From NCBI GenBank assembly GCA_946186495.1, contig CAMHNQ010000009.1:1-64000 (forward strand): 64,000 bases of DNA, given 5' to 3'. This stretch comes from an uncultured Bacteroidales bacterium. GTDB lineage: Bacteria > Bacteroidota > Bacteroidia > Bacteroidales > WCHB1-69. Numbering within the stretch: the stretch's first letter is position 1; every line of letters begins with the position of its first letter. The notes below the pieces were generated by a model. The model ran no database searches and had not been told where the DNA came from. It saw only the letters and a program-made list of their open reading frames with translations. Shown here piece by piece: positions 8,101-15,723 of this stretch. Position numbers and translations under genes: made by a program.

Positions 8101-8433
8101 GTTAACTACAAAGCTCTGTTTATCAAGGTAATGGTAATTATCCGTCTCGGGTTTGCCGACACGCAGCTCGATAGTCAGGTACACAGTATTCTGGAAAGAA
8201 TTGTCATAAATATGCCCGAACTTGGCCGACACATGGTGCGTTTTCGCCTTGTGAACCCGATAGGCCATGAAATACGGAGGGTAACTCCTCGTCCGGAGGG
8301 AATCGTAATTCCGCTTCAACTCTGTTCGCAGGAGTTGTAGCAGCTCATCGCCCTCGCCAGCAGTCTGCGCCTTTGCCGTCACAGCGAACGCCAACAGAAG
8401 GCAAAACAGGCCGATGAACGGAATTTTTTTCAT
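5137..8433 (-). CDS. Secreted tandem TldD/PmbA-like protein with degenerate metal motif
   Basis: 1098 residues with an N-terminal signal peptide (MKKIPFIGLFCLLLAFAVTAKA). It resembles TldD/PmbA-type metallopeptidases in two successive copies: about residues 30-530 and 560-1098, each starting with a PPYFMAYRV-like or APYYQSYLM strand and ending in a TldD C-domain. The first copy has HNLVGH (311-316) where the family has HExxxH, so the catalytic Glu is Asn. The second copy has VEGDAVGQI at that place and lacks the motif. The TldD C-terminal trait YIFDDEGVKSQRVTMVNHGTLE is clear. It follows purA by 10 bases. Probably a periplasmic non-peptidase or altered enzyme; function unknown. Confidence 0.75.
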   Translation of the reverse strand: MKKIPFIGLFCLLLAFAVTAKAQTAGEGDELLQLLRTELKRNYDSLRTRSYPPYFMAYRVHKAKTHHVSAKFGHIYDNSFQNTVYLTIELRVGKPETDNYHYLDKQSFVVNRVALPLDDNPVLVRTILQRETERVYRESVVQYADNLVRATIYGNDSAETEVFHFQPMDMDQYYEPPVSDSHWDAGDWASRLRHCTSDASLSPDVTDAFAEILYQVNRDYLVNSENSFVVQNHTEARLNLHIERLADDNTLEHLDYPFSAPLPEQLPDAGTLLDNFHVLDILTNEVCNAPSQTNMECPLWLTDQAAATLIHNLVGHALENPANGLFAGQLQQKVLPEAFSVISDPTKKSLGNHYLNGGYIFDDEGVKSQRVTMVNHGTLERFFSTRTQCQDAYSPNGHARGASGLPSARQSNLVVETDNPLSREQLEQQLQEELHRQKAPFGIRIVKADIVCDTAHDIVTLYPTLCYRHFSDGTKQMIRDIRISASPQQWLDNLMASGDFPNGAAITCHSQGDELPTHCVTPDLLFRRIPVRHAPKPKSDRMIAHLSATQTENDGDPFALFHQVAQDMRDIDEVLLKVGQLNAPYYQSYLMTDVQVFTVEASGGSIFHANQKDVRKLVPKVLVGNDLFNNDNLYGEAKSIPSAYGMSTDDNYESFARDFRLATESEYRKAIRDFALKESLTQPRDRNSVRERSDILPSQIYGMCGQTVGSPTMSNLEHFACEASAELAKKSFLENSGINIYVMSGYHYFWGSDKVKYSEPVEIIGVQLFGSVRLPDGQIFTDAKTVFLPSMSFIFNLQGVQSEMNKLLAHLETMRTSGISMAETYNGPVLVEGDAVGQILAKAMLEERPNLLAYRESTIEKYGYSRTTAPHFEDLLDKIITSKNISVTANKNADEFGTATFCRHCQNDAEGAEAQETEIIRNGELVALMGNRTVTKSTTYSNGFQRIAINQEAGFGTRGTSRLDFSYKNTVSHSKLKSHLLKEAKKQGLPYAYIIRSLYDNTLQNVMTYSEGNEVPILQLCRVDVRTGKETPVADASLAFCNFSVLNQIIVASKENAAYPVMVSVRGATGTRDFPFAGVPTCIVSPDGLLLKQIPIVQ

Positions 8434-8443
8434 AAAACAGGAG

Positions 8444-9715
8444 TTAGTTGCGGAAGATGGTGCCGTCGCGGTCTGGACTCACAGACACAATAGAAATCCT
8501 CGTATGTGTCTTATCCTCGATAAATTGGATATAGTCCTTGAAGGTTTGCGGAAGCTCATCATAAGTCTTGCAACCCGAGATGTCCGCTTTCCAACCGGGC
8601 AGGGTCGTGTAGACGGGCTCGATTTCCACGTCGGTGGCGGAGGGCATCCGATCGGTGAGTTCGCCGTTGACACGGTAAGCGGTACAAACTTTGATTTCAT
8701 CGAATTTGTCGAGTACGTCGGCTTTGGTAAGTGCGATGTCTGTCACACCGTTAATCATCAAAGCATAGCGGAGTGCGACGAGGTCAAGCCATCCACAACG
8801 TCTTGGCCTACCGGTTGTTGCGCCATATTCGTTGCCTTCTTTGCGGAGAAATTCACCCGTTTCGTCAAAGAGTTCGGTCGGGAAAGGTCCGCTACCCACG
8901 CGGGTGCAGTAGGCCTTCACGATGCCAAAGACGCGACCGGCGAAGTGCGGGGCCAAACCCAAGCCGGTGAACGCGCCAGCGGCGATGGTATTGGAAGAGG
9001 TCACGAACGGGTAGGCACCGAACTCGAGATCCAGCAACGTACCTTGCGCACCTTCGGCCAAAACGGTTTTCTCTTCTGTAAGATATTGATATACAACATA
9101 TTCACTATCAATAAACTGGAATTTACGGATAGTATCGAGCGATTTGCGCCATTGGGCATCCAAGGTGGACAGTTTATCGGCGTAGTCGAAATGGAAATTC
9201 TTCAAAATCTCGATATGCTCTTCGATGTTTTTGCAGTATTTGGACTCGAAATCAGGGGACTCGAGGTCGCAGACGCGCAAGCCAGTGCGAGCGGTCTTGT
9301 CGGTGTAGGTCGGCCCGATGCCTTTCAGCGTGGAACCGATCTTCGCGTTGCCCTTGTGAGCTTCCTGCGCGGCATCGAGCAGTTTGTGCGTTGGAAGGAT
9401 GAGGTGCGCCTTGCGGGAGATATAGAGGTTGTCGGTCGGGGTCAGCCCCATGGCCACCAATGCATTAATCTCCTCCTCAAAGATAATCGGGTCTATGACC
9501 ACCCCATTGCCGATTATATTGGTCTTCTCCTTATGGAAGATGCCGGACGGGATAATGTGCAACACGTGGCGGATTCCGTTGAATTCCAACGAGTGGCCGG
9601 CGTTGGGGCCTCCTTGGAAACGGGCAATCACATCATACTTGGGCGTGAGAACGTCCACAATTTTTCCTTTTCCTTCATCGCCCCATTGCAGGCCGAGCAG
9701 AATGTCCATTTTCAT
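8444..9715 (-). CDS. purA: Adenylosuccinate synthetase
   Basis: Catalyses GTP-dependent joining of IMP and aspartate, the first committed step to AMP. The start MKMDILLGLQWGDEGKGK carries the P-loop-like family signature; GPNAGHS, GIGPTYTDK and TGRPRRCGWLDLVALRYA are also family motifs. The ATG at 9715 (or 9709, two codons on) is chosen because the longer frame begins upstream of the promoter -7 box. The protein is 423 residues, the usual length. It shares a short divergent promoter region with the TonB receptor gene and leads into the TldD-like gene 10 bases downstream. Confidence 0.96.
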   Translation of the reverse strand: MKMDILLGLQWGDEGKGKIVDVLTPKYDVIARFQGGPNAGHSLEFNGIRHVLHIIPSGIFHKEKTNIIGNGVVIDPIIFEEEINALVAMGLTPTDNLYISRKAHLILPTHKLLDAAQEAHKGNAKIGSTLKGIGPTYTDKTARTGLRVCDLESPDFESKYCKNIEEHIEILKNFHFDYADKLSTLDAQWRKSLDTIRKFQFIDSEYVVYQYLTEEKTVLAEGAQGTLLDLEFGAYPFVTSSNTIAAGAFTGLGLAPHFAGRVFGIVKAYCTRVGSGPFPTELFDETGEFLRKEGNEYGATTGRPRRCGWLDLVALRYALMINGVTDIALTKADVLDKFDEIKVCTAYRVNGELTDRMPSATDVEIEPVYTTLPGWKADISGCKTYDELPQTFKDYIQFIEDKTHTRISIVSVSPDRDGTIFRN

Positions 9716-9739
9716 ATTCTCGTTTTTTGAAAAACGGGG

Positions 9740-9771
9740 CAAAGATACGTTTTTTTTGGGAACAACCACAA
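9740..9771 (-). promoter_or_regulatory. purA promoter
   Basis: On the minus strand, TTG (9771-9769), 21 bases, then TATCTTTG (9747-9740), about 25 bases before the purA ATG. This fits the Bacteroidota consensus. The divergent receptor gene has its own TACTTTTG at 9797-9804. Confidence 0.6.
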
Positions 9772-9819
9772 CAGGAGAAAGCATGTCTAAATTTTGTACT
9801 TTTGCACCCAATTTTCAAA

Positions 9820-11904
9820 ATGAACTGGAGAGGCGCGATATACTTGATTATGATGTTGCTCACACTCTGCCACGCACACCTTTGTGCGCAGGGTAGTCGA
9901 GATTCCACACGCACCAAGCGGCTTCGGGAGGTCAACATCAATTCCAACGCACCGCAGAAAGTTTTCACCGGTTCCGCTTCGGTGCAGCAGATTTCCGCCC
10001 AGCAAATCAAACAATTACCGACTTTGCAACTTTCTGATGCACTGAAGTACATGTCTGGAGTGGTGGTGCGCGACTATGGCGGCACCGGCGGCATGAAGAC
10101 CGTCTCCGTACGCGGCCTCGGCACACAGCACACCGGCGTGGCCTACGACGACATTGCCATCACCGACTGCCAAACGGGCCAGATTGACCTCGGAAAGCTT
10201 TCCCTCGAAAACGTCGCCTCCATCTCCCTCGTGGTAGGCCTGGACGACCGGATTTTCGTTCCCGCACGACTGTTTTCTTACAGCAGTTTGCTGAAAATCA
10301 ACACCATAAACACAATTCCTGAAAAACCTTTTAGTTTTCGCATCGGCGGGACAATAGGACTTTACGGCCTCTACGAGCTTCAAGCAGGCGTGACACACAA
10401 GGTGCAGTCAAAAAAGCGAAATGACCGCCTCTTTTTCTGGAACCTGTCGGCCGAAGCGATGCGGTCCAAAGGCAACTACCCCTACACTCTACACTATGGC
10501 GGAGTAAATGACAGTGTGTCTCACGAAACAAGGCAAAACGCTGAAACCAAAACACTTAATACCGAATTTAACGCCGTCTGGCAGATTGACCGGACCCAGC
10601 GTCTCAACATCAAACTCTACTATTACGGGTCAGCCCGCGAACTACCGTCCGCAACTATCTTCTACAATGCCACTTCGCACCAAAAGCTGTGGAACCAGAA
10701 CGCTTTCGGACAAGCACACTACCACAAATACTTCAACGAAAGATGGGCTTTCCAAGCTAACGCCAAATTCAACTACGACTACACCCGATACTACGACCCC
10801 GACTACCTCAACGCAGAAGGGTTCTTGGACAATCGCTACCATCAACACGAAAGCTATCTATCTAACACAATGCTATTTATGCCAATCCTGAAGAAAGACT
10901 CCCTACGCCATGTCCGACAATTGGAGTTCGCACTGGCGCAAGACGTCTTTTACCAGCAAATGAAAGCCAATTCCATAGACTACGCTCACCCAGGACGATT
11001 CACTTCACTTACTTCGCTATCTGGCATCCTGACAGGTAACCGATGGAAGCTCAGCACCAATCTCCTACTGACATACGTAAACAATATCATCATAGAAAAT
11101 CCTGACATGCAAGACTATACACACTTTTCACCTTCTGTCGGGGCTTCCTTTGATTTGATGAAAAGGTTGCATTTGCGTCTTTTCTACAAGAACATTTTCC
11201 GTATGCCCACATTCAACGACCTCTACTACCGCGAAGTCGGCAATGTGAACCTTAATCCGGAAAAAACCCACCAGTGGAACCTCGGATTCGTACTGAAAGA
11301 GGCACTCCTTGCAACTGGTCGAATCACCGTCTCCGCTACAATAGACGGTTACTTCAACATTGTGAAAGACAAGATTGTGGCGTTTCCATCGCGCAACCTA
11401 TTTTCGTGGACAATGCTGAACTACGGCAAGGTATATGTGGCCGGTGCCGAACTGAACACTTTCTGGCAATACCGCATCACTGGCAGATACATCCTTCGGC
11501 TGAACGGCAATGTCACCTACCAAAAAGCGGTCGACCGCACTGAACCGGGTGGAAAGACTTTCAACCAGCAGATTCCTTATACGCCGTTGTGGTCAGGCTC
11601 TGCCAGGTTGAGTTTGCGAACGCCTTGGATTACGGTTACTTACGCTCTAATCGGATGCGGCAAGCGATATTCGCTTCCCCAAAACATCCCAGCCAACGAG
11701 GTGGCTGGCTATGTCGACCAAAGTGTCACGCTGAGCCACGACTTCGATTTCCGGAGCTCCACACTCGGCCTCAAGCTGGAATTGCTGAACATTGCCAACG
11801 AGCATTATGAAATCATACGCAACTACCCGATGCAAGGATTCGGCATTCGCTTCAAAGTCGTTTTTGACCTATCGCCATCTTTAAAATCCACTTCGCGCCA
11901 ATAA
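9820..11904 (+). CDS. TonB-dependent outer-membrane receptor
   Basis: 694 residues with start MNWRGAIYLIMMLLTLCHAHLCAQ, a signal peptide. The plug domain (about 35-150) has QQISAQQIKQLPTLQLSDAL, GGTGGMKTVSVRGLG and a DxQTGQIDLGKLSLENV segment, as in BtuB/FepA-like receptors; the rest is a 22-strand-type barrel rich in aromatic strands, ending FGIRFKVVF. There is no N-terminal carboxypeptidase-like repeat as in SusC. The ATG at 9820 is preferred over the upstream in-frame start because TACTTTTG (9797-9804) sits 16 bases before it. The substrate cannot be told; no cobalamin riboswitch is visible in the very short leader. The DsrK-like gene follows after 46 bases. Confidence 0.88.
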   Translation: MNWRGAIYLIMMLLTLCHAHLCAQGSRDSTRTKRLREVNINSNAPQKVFTGSASVQQISAQQIKQLPTLQLSDALKYMSGVVVRDYGGTGGMKTVSVRGLGTQHTGVAYDDIAITDCQTGQIDLGKLSLENVASISLVVGLDDRIFVPARLFSYSSLLKINTINTIPEKPFSFRIGGTIGLYGLYELQAGVTHKVQSKKRNDRLFFWNLSAEAMRSKGNYPYTLHYGGVNDSVSHETRQNAETKTLNTEFNAVWQIDRTQRLNIKLYYYGSARELPSATIFYNATSHQKLWNQNAFGQAHYHKYFNERWAFQANAKFNYDYTRYYDPDYLNAEGFLDNRYHQHESYLSNTMLFMPILKKDSLRHVRQLEFALAQDVFYQQMKANSIDYAHPGRFTSLTSLSGILTGNRWKLSTNLLLTYVNNIIIENPDMQDYTHFSPSVGASFDLMKRLHLRLFYKNIFRMPTFNDLYYREVGNVNLNPEKTHQWNLGFVLKEALLATGRITVSATIDGYFNIVKDKIVAFPSRNLFSWTMLNYGKVYVAGAELNTFWQYRITGRYILRLNGNVTYQKAVDRTEPGGKTFNQQIPYTPLWSGSARLSLRTPWITVTYALIGCGKRYSLPQNIPANEVAGYVDQSVTLSHDFDFRSSTLGLKLELLNIANEHYEIIRNYPMQGFGIRFKVVFDLSPSLKSTSRQ

Positions 11905-11950
11905 CCAACAACCATTAAAAAAATGTATCTTTGCGCCCAAATATCCGAGT

Positions 11951-13249
11951 ATGAAAGAAATATCCTCTGACAGCATCAAAAGGGCTGTCAATATCTTGAC
12001 CAAACACACCGACAGTAAGCTGCTGACGCACCTCAATGCTTGCGTGCACTGCGGGCTTTGTGAAACAAGCTGTCTTTTTTTCAAAACTTTCCAAGAACCG
12101 AAATACATCCCTGGAAAGAAAGTGGACATGGTATCGTCGATCTACCGCCGCTATTGCACTTTCTTGGGCAAATCCATGCCTAAGCTGACGAACGCCAAGG
12201 AGCTGACAGAGGAATACGTTGCCGAAATGGTGGACTCACTGTTCGGAGCGTGCACCATGTGCGGGCGCTGCGTGAAACACTGCTCTATCGGGGTTGACAT
12301 CCCGTTTGTGGTCCGCACCGGTCGCCGAATGCTCGCGGCCATGGATTGCGTGCCCGAGACCCTGCAAGCCACGGTCGATGCGGCTTTGAAGACCAAAAAC
12401 AACATGGCCATCCCGAAAGAGGATTTCGCCGACACCATCGATTGGATGCAAGAGGAGTTGCAAGACGAACTGGAAACGGAAGAGACCCTCATTCCCCTGA
12501 ACAAGGAGAATGCCGACATTCTCTACACGCTGAACCCCCGCGAACCGAAATTCTTCCCGCTCTCCATCGCCGCCGCCGCCAAAATCTTCCACGTGGCCGG
12601 TGCCGACTGGACACTCTCCGATGAGATGTATGATGTGACCAATTACGGATACTTTTCCGGCAACGACGCCCACGCCAAGCAAATCGCACAGCACATGTAC
12701 GACGAAATGGCGAAACTGAAATGCAAGACCTTAGTGCTCGGCGAGTGCGGGCATGGCACGCGCGCCCTCCGCTGGGAAGCACCAAACTACATGGGCCAGC
12801 ATCCTGATTTCAAAATGCTTTCCCTTATAGAGCTAATCGAAGAATACATCAAATCCGGGAAAATCAGATTAGACAAGTCGTTGAACGCTAAGAAATACAC
12901 CATCCACGACCCGTGCAACATCGTGCGCAACGGCGGACTGTTCAACTCCCTGCGTTTCGTCGTGAAGGAGGCTGTACCGGAACTGATCGAAATGGAACCG
13001 TTCGGCAGCGACAATTTCTGCTGTGGTGGTGGCGGAGGCATGTTGGCCATGAGCGAATACAACGAGCGCCGCCTGAAAATCGGCAAAATCAAAGCTGATC
13101 AAATCAAGGCTACTGGGGCCGACGTAGTCATCACCCCTTGCCACAACTGCGCCGACCAACTTACGCAGATTAACCACGAGTACAAGCTTGGCGTGGAAAT
13201 CAAGTCTGTGGCTGAGATCGTGGCTGATGCAATCATTCTCTCGAAGTAA
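11951..13249 (+). CDS. DsrK/HdrD-like CCG-domain iron-sulfur protein
   Basis: 432 residues. Two 4Fe-4S motifs are in the N-terminal half (C31, C34, C37, C41 and C101, C104, C107, C111). A complete CCG motif follows (HDPC at 322, CCGGGG at 357-358, CHNC at 397-400), the site of the non-cubane cluster that handles disulfide-type substrates in HdrB/HdrD, DsrK and TmcB. A reduced first CCG-like region reads LVLGECGHG. In known systems DsrK pairs with a haem membrane protein (DsrM) and acts on DsrC; both partners have likely homologues at 24.4-25.6 kb here. TATCTTTG at 11926-11933 precedes the ATG. The exact substrate is not known. Confidence 0.85.
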   Translation: MKEISSDSIKRAVNILTKHTDSKLLTHLNACVHCGLCETSCLFFKTFQEPKYIPGKKVDMVSSIYRRYCTFLGKSMPKLTNAKELTEEYVAEMVDSLFGACTMCGRCVKHCSIGVDIPFVVRTGRRMLAAMDCVPETLQATVDAALKTKNNMAIPKEDFADTIDWMQEELQDELETEETLIPLNKENADILYTLNPREPKFFPLSIAAAAKIFHVAGADWTLSDEMYDVTNYGYFSGNDAHAKQIAQHMYDEMAKLKCKTLVLGECGHGTRALRWEAPNYMGQHPDFKMLSLIELIEEYIKSGKIRLDKSLNAKKYTIHDPCNIVRNGGLFNSLRFVVKEAVPELIEMEPFGSDNFCCGGGGGMLAMSEYNERRLKIGKIKADQIKATGADVVITPCHNCADQLTQINHEYKLGVEIKSVAEIVADAIILSK

Positions 13250-13276
13250 CCATATAGAAGATTCCACTAAGATGAA

Positions 13277-13381
13277 AAAGAGGGTGTGTCATAAGTCTGT
13301 TTTGGCAAAAATTGCTATTTGATTATCAGATAGTTACAAATCAAAAAATGCCGAATTTTGGACTTTTGACACACCCTCTTT
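13277..13381. repeat. 21-bp inverted repeat, MITE-like or two-way terminator
   Basis: AAAGAGGGTGTGTCATAAGTC at 13277-13297 is matched by the reverse complement at 13361-13381 with a single mismatch, enclosing 63 bases. It lies between convergent genes and could end transcription both ways, but the long loop and GGGTGTGTCA-type ends look like a small non-autonomous transposable element. No clear target duplication was found. Confidence 0.6.
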
Positions 13382-13398
13382 CGCTTTTGTGCAACTCC

Positions 13399-14187
13399 CT
13401 ACTTGTGGGAAAGCCTTTTGGCTCCCGCATGAGGCATCATTTGTACCTTGGTCATAGTTACCTTCATCGGAGCTGTGGAAGCTGCATCGACTCCCACAGG
13501 ATCATTTCCACCGACTCCCACAAAAGCCTCAACCGCCGAAAACATGGTAGCCGTCAAATCAGCTGTGAAAACCATTTTGTTAGGGTCAAACTCATAAATC
13601 TGCATCGTGACTACCTTTGCCCAATAGTCCCCTCTCCTATCCTCACCGTCCTCTAAAACAGTTTCATTTGCATATTCAATTCTGCCAAAATTAGGATTCG
13701 TCAACTGGCCTTCTGTATTCGCCGATGCCACGAGAACCCCTGGGCTATCCTTATGCATCAAAATCCGCAAACCGGGAAAATCCTCCTCCGACTTGGGATG
13801 TGCCAACACACTCCACGAACCGTCGCCACGGTTGTATTCCGCATGCACATCCTCCGCCTCCCACTGCTCATCGTGGAATGACACCTTTACCCCTTCTTCA
13901 GAAGGGAGTTCCACGAAGATAGCCGTATAGGTGGCATTGGCCATTACGGTGAACGTTCGTGGGTTTTGGCTGTCGCCATCGTCCCATTTAAGAAAGGCAT
14001 AGCCATCTTTTGCCGTAGCGGAAAGGGTGACTTGACTGCCCATGGCATACTCTCCGCCTCCACTCACGACACCCCAATCATCGTTGTTGCTATTGACAGT
14101 AATCGTATATTTTTTTGTGCAGGAGGACAGAGTCAGCCCTCCAAGCAAAACGGTCATGAAGACCAAATAAGAAAAAAAATTTTTCAT
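13399..14187 (-). CDS. Lipoprotein with InlB B-like repeat domain (paralogue 1)
   Basis: 262 residues. A lipoprotein signal peptide ends at LTLSSC (Cys23), so it is lipid-anchored in the envelope. Residues about 28-92 (YTITVNSNNDDWGVVSGGG to ATYTAIF) form a divergent InlB B-repeat/beta-grasp-like domain with the usual GY.F..W.DG core. The rest is a beta-rich domain of unknown role. It is a paralogue of the protein at 14804-15634: same layout, same C-terminal pattern (ATMFSAVEAFVG, TAPM) and a similar short tail. The three lipoprotein genes here are all on the minus strand and may form a locus. Confidence 0.8.
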   Translation of the reverse strand: MKNFFSYLVFMTVLLGGLTLSSCTKKYTITVNSNNDDWGVVSGGGEYAMGSQVTLSATAKDGYAFLKWDDGDSQNPRTFTVMANATYTAIFVELPSEEGVKVSFHDEQWEAEDVHAEYNRGDGSWSVLAHPKSEEDFPGLRILMHKDSPGVLVASANTEGQLTNPNFGRIEYANETVLEDGEDRRGDYWAKVVTMQIYEFDPNKMVFTADLTATMFSAVEAFVGVGGNDPVGVDAASTAPMKVTMTKVQMMPHAGAKRLSHK

Positions 14188-14227
14188 ACTATAAATACAG
14201 TAGATTTTTCAAAATCAATTCAACTAA

Positions 14228-14737
14228 CTACTCCTGAGCTTTTTTTTCAGCTGGCGCATCACCAGGTTTGGCAACTTTCAGCTTCCCTTTGTATTTCTCA
14301 TCAAGTGCCTTGGCATCCGCTTCGTATGTCACCTTTAAGACTTCGGGAATCTGGATGCTCACCGATGCCTTCCACTGATTGTTGCGTTTCACCATGTCCA
14401 ACGTCCCTGACTGGACTTGTGAAGGAGTTGTTTTCACATACGAAACTTTCGCCAGCGTGTCAGCTGTTATCGTTATATCCTTTATCTCGATAGTGGCCGG
14501 GGTATTATGCTGAATCACGCTGGGTTCGAGATTGGGCATGATGTATTTCTCAATTGCATGCAATGTGTTTTCGATAGTCTCTTCCGTGGCGTATGTCTCA
14601 GCCTCCGCTATCCTATAATTGCCCATGGCTGTGAGATAACCCATTGCCGACTCCTCAACCAATGCCTTTTCGCTTTTGCAGCCGGCAAAGAGGAAGAGCA
14701 TTATCAAGAAGCCTGACAAGAAAGTGATATTTTTCAT
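14228..14737 (-). CDS. Small lipoprotein, DUF4878-like
   Basis: 169 residues. A lipoprotein signal (MLFLFAGC, Cys20) is followed by an alpha/beta region about 30-140 long with repeated AMGYLTAMGNYRIAEAETYA and ITADTLAKVSYVKTT, resembling the NTF2-like DUF4878 lipoproteins of Bacteroidetes; that match is from memory and tentative. The tail is Lys/Ala-rich. It lies between the two InlB-like paralogues, downstream of a strong terminator at 14753-14786, and 40 bases before the next lipoprotein gene. Confidence 0.7.
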   Translation of the reverse strand: MKNITFLSGFLIMLFLFAGCKSEKALVEESAMGYLTAMGNYRIAEAETYATEETIENTLHAIEKYIMPNLEPSVIQHNTPATIEIKDITITADTLAKVSYVKTTPSQVQSGTLDMVKRNNQWKASVSIQIPEVLKVTYEADAKALDEKYKGKLKVAKPGDAPAEKKAQE

Positions 14738-14752
14738 AACATTGGCATTTAA

Positions 14753-14786
14753 AAATAATGCTCACGCATAAGCGTGAGCATTATTT
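14753..14786 (-). terminator. Rho-independent terminator after the 276-aa lipoprotein gene
   Basis: A perfect 15-bp stem (14753-14767 with 14772-14786) has a 4-base loop and is T-rich on the minus-strand 3' side. It begins 18 bases after the stop codon of the lipoprotein gene that ends at 14804. Confidence 0.75.
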
Positions 14787-14803
14787 CTAATTTCGGTCAC
14801 TCA

Positions 14804-15634
14804 TTATCTGGCAGCAACCAGTTTTTTACCATTGTGCTTCTTAACCATAGCGCCAGCTTTGGCATTGGTGAGCGTGACGCTGGTTATTGCCTCCGTCATG
14901 GGTGCTGTAGTAGCGGCAGCAACACCTGCTCCATCAACAAAAGCTTCAGAAGCGTTGAACATGGTGGCATTAACGTTGGCTGACATGTTAAGGGAAGTGG
15001 CGTCAAAAGCGGTAACGTTCACTGTTGCGCTCTTTGCCCACCAGTCACCAAAATGAGTGTCAGGATTAGACTCGTCGTACAAATATGAATCTTTGTAATA
15101 CTCAATGAAGTTGAAATCGTTGGAAGAGATGGCACCATTTTCACCAGCGGTTCCCGTGAAAGAACCCGTGTTTTTGCCGGTCAACATGGAAACAGAACTG
15201 ACAGGATAGCTACCATCGCTGTTTTGTGCGGCAGAAACACCCCAACCGGCATAGGCTTGGCCGCTTTGGAGAGTGCCCGTGAAATAGGATCCTGCGTAGT
15301 CGCTGGCATCCCAAGTGGAACCGTTGAACGTCACTTTCACGCCAGGGTTAGAGGGAATTGCCTCGAAGTAAGCCGTATAAGTTTCGTTAGCGGTGACGGT
15401 GATGGTACGGGGATTTTCTTTCACGCCGTCCTGCCATTTCACAAATTGGTAACCAGGTTTCGGAGTAGCCGTCAAGGTAGCAGTGGCTTGATCGTTGTAC
15501 GTGCCGCCGCCCGTCACAGTACCCCAAGCGTCATTGTTAGAATTCACCGTGATGGTGAAGGTTTTCGTACAGGAGGTGAAAATCAAACCTCCGGCCAAAA
15601 CGGCCATGCAAAATGCACTCAATAATTTCTTCAT
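14804..15634 (-). CDS. Lipoprotein with InlB B-like repeat domain (paralogue 2)
   Basis: 276 residues. The lipobox is GGLIFTSC (Cys22). The domain at about 27-92 (FTITVNSNNDAWGTVTGGG to TYTAYF) matches that of the protein at 13399-14187, and the beta-rich remainder also aligns (ATMFNASEAFVDGAG, TAPM). It carries more Gly/Ser/Ala in the second half (GSYFTGTLQSGQAYAGWG). It ends in a strong terminator. Probably a surface or periplasmic lipoprotein; function unknown. Tandem placement suggests local duplication around the small lipoprotein gene. Confidence 0.8.
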   Translation of the reverse strand: MKKLLSAFCMAVLAGGLIFTSCTKTFTITVNSNNDAWGTVTGGGTYNDQATATLTATPKPGYQFVKWQDGVKENPRTITVTANETYTAYFEAIPSNPGVKVTFNGSTWDASDYAGSYFTGTLQSGQAYAGWGVSAAQNSDGSYPVSSVSMLTGKNTGSFTGTAGENGAISSNDFNFIEYYKDSYLYDESNPDTHFGDWWAKSATVNVTAFDATSLNMSANVNATMFNASEAFVDGAGVAAATTAPMTEAITSVTLTNAKAGAMVKKHNGKKLVAAR

Positions 15635-15723
15635 AATAAATTGTATTTAAAAGGTGATTAAATAAGTTTCTTTCATACTGCCGCAATAGACGATACGTTC
15701 ATGATAACGTTTAATCTCGCATT

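Noticed and set aside
8414..9730. 438-codon plus-strand frame over purA
   Set aside because: PurA motifs are complete on the minus strand; no promoter or family resemblance supports the plus frame.
9772..9820. Cobalamin riboswitch before the TonB receptor gene
   Set aside because: The leader from the -7 box to the ATG is only about 16 bases, far too short.
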